Source of the DNA: CAZLBC01 sp964557575
GTDB taxonomy: Bacteria > Planctomycetota > Phycisphaerae > SM23-33
Length of the DNA: 19,160 bases
Reading direction: 5' to 3'
Assembly: GCA_964557575.1 (NCBI GenBank)
Contig: CAZLBC010000089.1
Coordinates: forward strand, 1-19,160
Below, piece after piece: positions 6,209 to 12,205 of the stretch. The notes under the pieces are model-generated. The model saw nothing but the letters and a program-made list of their open reading frames with translations. It searched no databases and had not been told where the DNA came from. Every line of letters begins with the position of its first letter. Position 1 is the stretch's first letter. The translations under genes were made by a program, and so were the position numbers.

Positions 6209-6866
6209 GATCCGAAATAGGTAACACAGAACATTCCCGAAAGCAAGACTGCTCGAACGCGCGGGATATCACCTCCTCGGCTGTCGCGATTTCGACGCCC
6301 TTGGCCGCCATGCGAAGCACGGCACGTGCCACGCGGGGCCTGCCGGTATAAATGCAGGCATCCTTCACGAATACCACGGCATGCCCGAAAGCACGAAGCC
6401 CGATCGCGGCCTGCAGTATCCCGCGCGAAATCCCGGCCCCGCACAGGACGAACTCCGATGGAAGCATCTCGCTGAGCAACCGCTCGGGCCGGCGGTGAGA
6501 GAAGATATCGGTTGAATAGCGCTTTTCGAACACGGCCTGGCGATACCGTTGAAACAGGTCGATCGGTATATCCGTACTCTCCCGCATCCCGAGGTCGGTC
6601 ACGGGCATGATCAGCGTTCCCGGAAGCTTCATTTCGCCGGGCGTCCCCTCAATGCAGTGCGGGATACCCGAAACCATCAGCCCCTCCCGATCGGGTTTCT
6701 GGCGGAGGACGGTGCTTATGACCTTCCAGCCCGCGCGATTCGCCGCGGCGAACAGTCTGACAATCTGCTCCCCGGCCCGTCCCGACGCCGCCGTAAAGCA
6801 GCTCCCCCCCGGCAGAAACAGGTCCCGCTGCGTTTCGACGTCAAGAAGATACGTACTGATGCGCAT
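6021..6866 (-). CDS. isochorismatase-fold protein, probable non-catalytic variant
   Basis: The fold is that of cysteine hydrolases (isochorismatase/nicotinamidase). The first strand LLDVETQRDLFLPGGS supplies the Asp (Asp9), and FEKRYSTDIF supplies a Lys (Lys115). The nucleophile strand reads VLCGAGISRGILQAAIGLRAFG (140-161 region). Aligned without gaps to the VVGIATDHCVRQT type of pattern, the catalytic Cys position is Gly149; Cys142 lies in the preceding strand. Hydrolase activity is therefore doubtful. The domain ends near residue 217. A further 60 or so residues of low-complexity sequence run out of frame across the prmC start, making 281 residues, longer than the usual 180-220. ATG 6866 has GAGG six bases upstream. 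It lies 103 bp downstream of the AmmB gene on the same strand. No substrate can be named. Confidence 0.75.
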   Translation of the reverse strand: MRISTYLLDVETQRDLFLPGGSCFTAASGRAGEQIVRLFAAANRAGWKVISTVLRQKPDREGLMVSGIPHCIEGTPGEMKLPGTLIMPVTDLGMRESTDIPIDLFQRYRQAVFEKRYSTDIFSHRRPERLLSEMLPSEFVLCGAGISRGILQAAIGLRAFGHAVVFVKDACIYTGRPRVARAVLRMAAKGVEIATAEEVISRAFEQSCFRECSVLPISDHVDNGTAMERQAPPGLDRGFFPYEGTPRTAAQRGGAAGGDGRLAADGSLHAFRVPASKRGAG

Positions 6867-6969
6867 ACAACACCTCGCTCGCCGGCAGGTGGCCGTCTTT
6901 CAGCGGCCCGCCGTACCTGTGACGGGCGAGGGCGCCCCTTTTCCATAAAAAACGGATATTTTTAAACGT

Positions 6970-7848
6970 TCAGGCGAACACGACCGAGGCGTAGCCCACC
7001 GTCGTGTCGTCGAGGACCCACGGGTAATTCTCGCGGGTCAGGCGGTAGCTGTTGGTATACTCCAGGAGGCGTCCGGCGGTCGCGCCCATCGCCCTTACCG
7101 CGGCGAGGGTCGCCGCGATGGCGCCCGCCCCGCAGGCATTCCGGCTTTTGCGTACCTCCGGAATGATCTCCTCGGCCTTGAGTTCCTTCACGAGCGCCAG
7201 TATCCGCTCGTCGTTTTCGGTGGCAAACGCCTCGCTCTGCTCCCCGCTGCCCCCCGGGCTGCCGAAGTGCCCGCCGTGGTGGGTCAGGTCGCTGCTGCCG
7301 ATGATGCACACGTCGTTTCGGCCCGCCGTGTTGAGCACGTCCCCGATGACGCGTCCGGCCTCGACGGCCACCGGGTCCGGGGGCATGCCGATCGGCACGA
7401 TCCTGACGGCCGGATCGACGGCCTGGATCAGGGGCAGCTGCACTTCGATCGAATGTTCCCCGTCGTGGGCGTCGGGATTCCCGCGCAGCAACGGCGACGC
7501 GTCGATCAGTTCCGCGGCCAGCGTTTCGTCGACCTCCAGCGGGCCCAGCGGCGTCTCCCAGCAGCCGGCATCGTAGACCTCCCCGGCACCTACCGCGCCG
7601 GTGTGATCCGCCCCGAATATCACCAGCGTCGCAACGGGCTCTTCCCGCTCCATGACCGCACGGAAGGTCATCGCGGCGAGGCGCCCGGAATAAGACCAGC
7701 CCGCGTGCGGCACCAGGCCGCCAAGGGTATTGACCCCTGTATGTTCAGGAAGGTGAACCGACGCCAGCAATCGTCTGGCATGCTCGATACACCGTTCACT
7801 GTCGGCATCGTAAAAAGAACCCGCTCGAAACGGTTTTCTGACATTCAT
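6970..7848 (-). CDS. amrB: AmmeMemoRadiSam system protein B (MEMO1 family)
   Basis: MEMO1-family proteins share the fold of extradiol ring-cleaving dioxygenases and bind a metal. Bacterial AmmB occurs with a radical-SAM enzyme and an AMMECR1 protein, in a system of unclear chemistry. The 292-residue product opens MNVRKPFRAGSFYDAD, the classic N-terminus. It carries VPHAGWSYSG (46-55), GADHTG (79-84), EHSIEVQLP (131-139), SSDLTHHG (185-192) and RNACGAGAI (236-244). His48, His82, His190/191 and Cys239 match the metal-site residues of human MEMO1. I start at ATG 7848 because of that N-terminus; an in-frame GTG at 7860 is four codons upstream. The radical-SAM and AMMECR1 partners are not in the window. 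It heads a probable unit with the isochorismatase-like gene and prmC. Confidence 0.92.
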   Translation of the reverse strand: MNVRKPFRAGSFYDADSERCIEHARRLLASVHLPEHTGVNTLGGLVPHAGWSYSGRLAAMTFRAVMEREEPVATLVIFGADHTGAVGAGEVYDAGCWETPLGPLEVDETLAAELIDASPLLRGNPDAHDGEHSIEVQLPLIQAVDPAVRIVPIGMPPDPVAVEAGRVIGDVLNTAGRNDVCIIGSSDLTHHGGHFGSPGGSGEQSEAFATENDERILALVKELKAEEIIPEVRKSRNACGAGAIAATLAAVRAMGATAGRLLEYTNSYRLTRENYPWVLDDTTVGYASVVFA

Positions 7849-7875
7849 ACCCGTACCCACTTTCGTAAATTTCTT

Positions 7876-7904
7876 CTGGCAAACGCCTTGATGTATTCTA
7901 TAAT
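7876..7904 (+). promoter_or_regulatory. candidate promoter of the acidic membrane protein gene
   Basis: CTGGCA (7876-7881; four of six to TTGACA), 17 bp, then a perfect TATAAT (7899-7904) lie in an AT-rich island (about 7890-7950) that stands out in this GC-rich window. The same island reads TATAAT on the minus strand (7908-7903) and may also serve the divergent AmmB gene. A second TTGACA at 7988-7993 has no good -10 partner. Confidence 0.45.
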
Positions 7905-8030
7905 TATACTAGTATCTTATAAAGATAATAACCTAAAAAGTTATAATTCCTAATGCCGCTGTTGTACGGATCAATACATGTCCTTTGTTGACAAGATGAG
8001 AGCAACGCTATCACCGGAGGCAGAGCGCAA

Positions 8031-8921
8031 TTGAGTTACGATGAGAACAACGACACCGACGAGAATACGCGAAATCTTATCGACCCTCCCGCATCAGACA
8101 CCTCCCTGGGAAGCGGCATAGCCCAGATGGATCCCGCCGAAGAGGATGAACAGCGGGAAGAGGAAGACATCTTCGATGCGGGGGATGTCGACCGCGAAGC
8201 GGAGACGGCCATAACCGGGCCGGAAGACCGTTCGGCAACTTCCGGGGACACCACCGGTGGCGAAGAGGCTATCCTCGACCTGGGCAGCGCCAGCGAAGAG
8301 GGCGAAACCGCCGTTGCCGAGCCGGATGACGATCTCGAAACGTGGGCAAAAAAGGCCGCCGAACTCAGTCGCGGTGAAAACGACGAGGACGAGGAAGTCC
8401 TCGACCTCGGGAGCGTCAACGAGGAGACGGAAACCGCGGTCAGCGAATCGGAAGAAGATGCGGAACCCGAAGACGAGCTGGCCAGACTTGCGGGCGGGAC
8501 GTCTTCCGGCGGCCGGCGCTCTTCCGCGCGTCCCCGCGGGCGCCTGAGCTCGGCCGATCTCAGGTCGCCGGTATCGTCCGAGACCAAGGCCCGCCGGCAG
8601 AAACTCAAACAGCAGCAAGCCCGGCAGTCATCCCAGACCCTCCGCAAAGCCGCCATCCCCCTGTTGATCACCATGGGCGTCACGCTCGTGGTCGTCGGCA
8701 TCATCACCATCGTCAAGGGTTCTGATTACGATGCGCTGCGAGACGCCCAGAATCACCTCCTCGAACACTACGGCCTCTTCAGCTTCTCCGCGATCCTACT
8801 CGGTGTCGTTCTGGGAGGCATCGCCGTCTTTCTGCACTTCGACGAAGCGGTCAAGAAAAAAAAGCGTGAAACGCGCACCCGGCAAAAAACGCGCAACGGG
8901 TCGAACGGAAGGAAACAATAG
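8031..8921 (+). CDS. acidic repeat membrane protein of unknown function
   Basis: I do not recognise this 296-residue protein. Residues 1-155 are extremely acidic and probably disordered, with three related 21-residue motifs at about 46-66, 80-100 and 122-142 (DIFDAGDVDREAETAITGPE; ILDLGSASEEGETAVAEPDD; VLDLGSVNEETETAVSESEE). Residues 156-207 switch to a basic, Ser/Arg/Gln-rich stretch. Two membrane segments follow (about 209-228 and 249-270), separated by a short loop (YDALRDAQNHLLEHYG), and a strongly basic tail (274-296, KKKKRETRTRQK). Both ends are probably cytosolic. The start is TTG 8031 with GGAGG ten bases upstream; no in-frame ATG lies nearby. The acidic motifs look like short linear binding sites. 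It stands alone, divergent from amrB, with ribBA 156 bp downstream. Confidence 0.8.
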   Translation: MSYDENNDTDENTRNLIDPPASDTSLGSGIAQMDPAEEDEQREEEDIFDAGDVDREAETAITGPEDRSATSGDTTGGEEAILDLGSASEEGETAVAEPDDDLETWAKKAAELSRGENDEDEEVLDLGSVNEETETAVSESEEDAEPEDELARLAGGTSSGGRRSSARPRGRLSSADLRSPVSSETKARRQKLKQQQARQSSQTLRKAAIPLLITMGVTLVVVGIITIVKGSDYDALRDAQNHLLEHYGLFSFSAILLGVVLGGIAVFLHFDEAVKKKKRETRTRQKTRNGSNGRKQ

Positions 8922-9011
8922 CCGCGCGGCCCGTCTACCGGCCTGCCCCTGTTCCGCTCCCGGTGTTCCCGCCCCCGGCACATCCGTGTCCCCGAAGAAC
9001 CGACTGTATCC

Positions 9012-9040
9012 TGTACGATTTCGCGAAACGGAGCTACAAT
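9012..9040 (+). promoter_or_regulatory. weak candidate promoter of ribBA
   Basis: TACAAT (9035-9040) is a good -10 box; 17 bp upstream TGTACG (9012-9017) is a poor -35. The start would fall near 9047, about 30 bases before the ribBA ATG. No FMN riboswitch consensus was recognised between 8922 and 9077. Confidence 0.3.
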
Positions 9041-9077
9041 GTACGGGTATCGGTATTCCTGATCAGGCGGGCTGACC

Positions 9078-10310
9078 ATGAACAGCATCGAAGAAATACT
9101 GTCCGACCTCAGGGAGGGCAGGATGATCGTCCTCGTGGACGACGAGTCCCGCGAGAACGAGGGCGATCTCGTCTGCGCGGCTGAAAAGATCACCCCGGAG
9201 ATCATCAACTTCATGGCGACGCACGGCCGCGGACTCATCTGCCTGCCGATGAAGGGTGAAAAGGCCGACGCGCTCGGTCTCCATCCCCAGACGGCGGCAA
9301 ACACGTCGACCTATGCCACGGCCTTTACCGTTTCGATAGACGCCGCCGAGGGCGTCACCACGGGCATCAGCACGGCCGACCGGGCGAAAACGATCCAGGT
9401 CTGCTGCCGCGACGACGCCACCCCCGCCGACCTCGTCCGCCCCGGCCACGTCCTCCCGCTCAGGGCCGTGGAGGGCGGTTCCCTGCTCCGCGTCGGCCAG
9501 ACCGAGGGCAGCGTCGACCTCGCCGAACTCGCCGGGCTCAAACCGATCGCCGTGATCTGCGAGATCATGAACGAGGACGGGACGATGGCCCGGCGAAACG
9601 ACCTCGACGCCTTCTGCGAAAAGCACGGGCTGAAGATGTGCAGCGTGGCGGAAGTGGTCAGGTACCGCCTCAGGTCCGAGCGGCTGATCGAACGGGCCGC
9701 GGAGACCCGGCTGAATACCTTCGCCGGCGACTTCGACCTGATCGCCTACAAATCCCTGGTGGACCCGGACCCGCACATCGCCCTCTGCATGGGCGGCGTG
9801 GGAACACTCGACGACGACGGAAATCCGATCGTCCACAACGAGCCCGTCCTGGCAAGGGTGCACAGCGAATGCCTGACCGGCGACGTGTTCGGTTCCCTGC
9901 AGTGCGACTGCGGCCCGCAGTTGCTGGCCGCCATGGAGGCGGTCGCCCGGGAAGGAAAGGGCGCGGTCATCTACATCCGGCAGGAGGGCCGGGGCATCGG
10001 CCTGATCAACAAGCTCAAGGCCTACAAGCTGCAGAGGGAAGATGGCATGGACACGGTGGAGGCGAACGTTCACCTCGGCTTCGAGCCCGACCAGCGGGAC
10101 TACGGCGTCGGCCACCAGATCATCCGGAACCTGGGCCTCCGCAAGCTGAGGCTGATGACCAACAATCCCCGCAAGATATACGGTCTCCACGGCTACGGGC
10201 TGGAAATCGTCGAGCGGGTTCCCATCGAGATCCCCCCTTCCGCCCACAGCCGCCGCTACCTGCAGACCAAGAAGGAAAAGCTCGGACACATCTTCAAGGA
10301 CTGGGAGTAA
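9078..10310 (+). CDS. ribBA: bifunctional DHBP synthase / GTP cyclohydrolase II
   Basis: The protein makes both precursors of the riboflavin ring system. The N-terminal domain converts ribulose 5-phosphate to 3,4-dihydroxy-2-butanone 4-phosphate. The C-terminal domain opens GTP to 2,5-diamino-6-ribosylamino-4-pyrimidinone phosphate. In the 410 residues, RibB motifs are DDESRENEGDLVCAAE (21-36), ATHGRGLICLP (47-57), TGISTADRAKTI (95-106) and RPGHVLPLRA (121-130). RibA motifs are RVHSECLTGDVFGSLQCDCG (260-279), giving zinc ligands Cys265, Cys276 and Cys278, then RQEGRGIGL (301-309) and TNNPRKI (361-367). Both halves look intact. Only ribE, 5.6 kb to the left, accompanies it; ribD and ribH are not in the window. 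The Shine-Dalgarno is weak (AGGCGGG). Composite repeat E2 begins five bases after the stop. Confidence 0.97.
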   Translation: MNSIEEILSDLREGRMIVLVDDESRENEGDLVCAAEKITPEIINFMATHGRGLICLPMKGEKADALGLHPQTAANTSTYATAFTVSIDAAEGVTTGISTADRAKTIQVCCRDDATPADLVRPGHVLPLRAVEGGSLLRVGQTEGSVDLAELAGLKPIAVICEIMNEDGTMARRNDLDAFCEKHGLKMCSVAEVVRYRLRSERLIERAAETRLNTFAGDFDLIAYKSLVDPDPHIALCMGGVGTLDDDGNPIVHNEPVLARVHSECLTGDVFGSLQCDCGPQLLAAMEAVAREGKGAVIYIRQEGRGIGLINKLKAYKLQREDGMDTVEANVHLGFEPDQRDYGVGHQIIRNLGLRKLRLMTNNPRKIYGLHGYGLEIVERVPIEIPPSAHSRRYLQTKKEKLGHIFKDWE

Positions 10311-10314
10311 TTCC

Positions 10315-10434
10315 GGGGACACCTTACTTAATTCGAACGCGGACATTCGGGGGACATACCTGAATTCGAACACGTCCGCCGCTATCAAGGCGTCGTATGC
10401 TCATCGATGAAGAAACAGCGGGCACCCCATACCC
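10315..10434 (-). repeat. composite intergenic repeat, copy E2 (inverted)
   Basis: Read on the minus strand: GGGTATGGGGTGCCCGCTG at 10434-10416, a 28-nt gap after the module, GGCGGACG (10380-10373), AATTCAGGTATGTCCCC (10366-10350) and AATTAAGTAAGGTGTCCCC (10333-10315). The last module matches 15839-15857 in 18 of 19 positions. The gaps between the first three modules are the same as in copy E3 (28 and 6 nt). The element directly follows the ribBA stop codon. Confidence 0.85.
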
Positions 10435-10648
10435 GTCGCCCCGTGTAGCCCGCAGCATAGCGCAGGATGTCCGCTGTTGCAGTTGTTTGAGTTGTTGTAA
10501 AACGCCCGAGTGCAGCAAGCGCCGGCAGTCCGTCGTGGCTGCGGCATACAGTGACCGAAGCGTTAGAACCGTTTTTCAGGGGGTCAAAATCGCTTCTAAG
10601 GCCCATATAGGGGCCATTAATCGATATTAACTACCGCAATACAAGCAG
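10435..10648. other. gene-free stretch between repeat E2 and rhaB
   Basis: No credible gene is present. A short hairpin (GGCCC at 10600-10604, GGGCC at 10611-10615) lies 33 bp beyond the rhaB stop but has no T run. GGATGTCCGCTGTTG near 10467-10481 resembles the GTCCGTTGTTG core of the composite repeats and may be a degraded fourth copy. A 77-codon plus-strand frame here has a Cys cluster, but also low-complexity origin and no ribosome site. Confidence 0.5.
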
Positions 10649-12121
10649 TTACTGTGGTCCGACCCCGCGTGTTGCCGCCTCGAACCGCGGCCAGGCATCA
10701 TCCCAGGCCGTGACGCCGGCGGGCTCGTATTCCGCGATGTCGAACGAATTGCGGATGACGGCCCGGCCCGCGGACAGCGAATCGATCCCCCCCCCCGCCA
10801 TCGCCTGGACCAGGATATTCCCGGTCGCGGTCCCCTCCACGGGACCGGCGAAGACCGGGAGCCCGGTCGCCCCCGCGATCATGCGGCAGAGCATCGTGTT
10901 CCTGCAACCGCCGCCGAGGACGTGAATGCGGTTGACCGGCTTCGGCTGGAGCCGCCGGAGCTCGGCGAGGGTCTGCCTGAACAGGAACCCGAGGCCCTCC
11001 ATCGCGGCGCGGATGTACGCCCCCGTCCCGTCCGGGGGCGACTGGCCGGTTACCCGGCACTGCTCGTCGACGGCGGCCTTCATCGATGCGGGATTGAAGA
11101 ACCGCTCGTCGGCCGCGCAGAGCACGGTCGCGAAGGGCGGCGCGGCCGCAGCGGCGGCGATCAGTTCCTCGTACGACTGGGCCGTCGCCAGGTCTTCCTT
11201 CAGGCGATCCACGAGCCACAGGCCCATCAGGTTCTTCAGCAGCCGGTAGGTGCCGCAGACGCCGCCCTCGTTGGTGAAGTTCAGCGCCAGGGCCTCGGCC
11301 GTGGCGACCGGCTCGTTGACCTCCACGCCCATCAGGCACCAGGTGCCGCTGCTGATGAAGGCCCAGTCGTCGCCCGCGGCGGGCACCGCCGCCACGGCCG
11401 AACCCGTGTCGTGCGACGCCGGCATGATCACCGACGGCGCCGGGGCCCCGCCGCCACCGGCCGCCGGCTGGAGCGTCCCGATCACCGTCCCCGGCGGGAC
11501 GGGGTCAGAGAAGATCGCGCGATCCAGGCCCAGGGCCCCCAGGAGCGTCTCGTCCCAGCGGCCGGTCTCGATGTTCAGCATCTGGCTGGTCGTCGCCTCG
11601 GTGAACTCCGACGCCGCAACGCCGGACAGGCGGTAGTGAAGGTAATCGGGTATCATCAGGAAGCGGCGGGCCTGCTCGAGCAGCCCGGGGTCCTCGGTCC
11701 GCAGCGCCAGCACCTGGAAGAGCGTGTTGATCTTCATGAACTGGATGCCGGTCCGGGCGTAGACCTCCGCGCGGTCCACGAGCTGAAAGAACCGCTCCAT
11801 CATCCCGTCGGTCCGGTCGTCCCGGTAGGCGACCGGTTGTTCCAGCAACTGGTGGTCGTCGTCCAGCAGGACGAAGTCGACGCCCCAGGTATCGACCCCC
11901 ACGCCGGCGGGCGGGTGCGTCCCTTCCCCGATCGCCCGCGTCAGCCCGCGGACGATACTCGCCACCAGGCCCTCGACGTCCCAGCGGTAGTGACCGTCGA
12001 CAAAACTGAAGCTGTTGTCGAACCGCTCGATCTCCGCCAGGGACAGGACCTCGCCATCAAGCGTCCCCCGTATCACACGGCCGCTTCCGGCGCCGACGTC
12101 CACAGCCAGGCAGTTGTGCAT
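10649..12121 (-). CDS. rhaB: rhamnulokinase (FGGY family)
   Basis: The enzyme phosphorylates L-rhamnulose to L-rhamnulose 1-phosphate with ATP in the cytosol. The 490-residue length fits FGGY kinases. Motifs are AVDVGAGSGRVIRG (6-19, first phosphate loop), GVDTWGVDFVLLD (75-87), AYRDDRTDGMMERF (98-111, RhaB-type substrate loop), MIPDYLHYRLSG (156-167), ASHDTGSAVAAVP (235-247) with the probable catalytic base Asp238, ISSGTWCLMGVE (256-267) and HVLGGGCRNTMLCRMIA (near 410-426). These together favour rhamnulokinase over fuculokinase or xylulokinase, though substrate preference is inferred. AAGGAG lies seven bases before ATG 12121. It follows the ThuA and HEAT/F5-8C genes on the same strand, with a strong terminator between. 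Rhamnose isomerase and aldolase genes are absent from the window. Confidence 0.93.
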   Translation of the reverse strand: MHNCLAVDVGAGSGRVIRGTLDGEVLSLAEIERFDNSFSFVDGHYRWDVEGLVASIVRGLTRAIGEGTHPPAGVGVDTWGVDFVLLDDDHQLLEQPVAYRDDRTDGMMERFFQLVDRAEVYARTGIQFMKINTLFQVLALRTEDPGLLEQARRFLMIPDYLHYRLSGVAASEFTEATTSQMLNIETGRWDETLLGALGLDRAIFSDPVPPGTVIGTLQPAAGGGGAPAPSVIMPASHDTGSAVAAVPAAGDDWAFISSGTWCLMGVEVNEPVATAEALALNFTNEGGVCGTYRLLKNLMGLWLVDRLKEDLATAQSYEELIAAAAAAPPFATVLCAADERFFNPASMKAAVDEQCRVTGQSPPDGTGAYIRAAMEGLGFLFRQTLAELRRLQPKPVNRIHVLGGGCRNTMLCRMIAGATGLPVFAGPVEGTATGNILVQAMAGGGIDSLSAGRAVIRNSFDIAEYEPAGVTAWDDAWPRFEAATRGVGPQ

Positions 12122-12153
12122 ACATCATCTCCTTGTCGTCGTTACATCAACCC

Positions 12154-12195
12154 AAAAAAAGGGGACGGTCCGCGAGGGGCCGTCCCCGTTTTTCA
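12154..12195 (-). terminator. strong hairpin terminator between HEAT gene and rhaB
   Basis: On the minus strand GGGGACGGCCCC and GACCGTCCCC pair around TCGCG, followed by seven T (12160-12154). It starts about ten bases after the HEAT-gene stop and its T run ends 33 bases before the rhaB ATG. The sequence AAAAAAAGGGGACGG on the plus strand resembles the second repeat family seen at 15500, so the terminator may derive from a repeat. Confidence 0.85.
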
Positions 12196-12205
12196 GGACG
12201 GGATA

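Noticed and set aside
10397..10630. 77-residue Cys-rich plus-strand frame
   Set aside because: It overlaps repeat E2, lacks a ribosome site, and its Cys codons come from a GTTG-rich repeat-like stretch.
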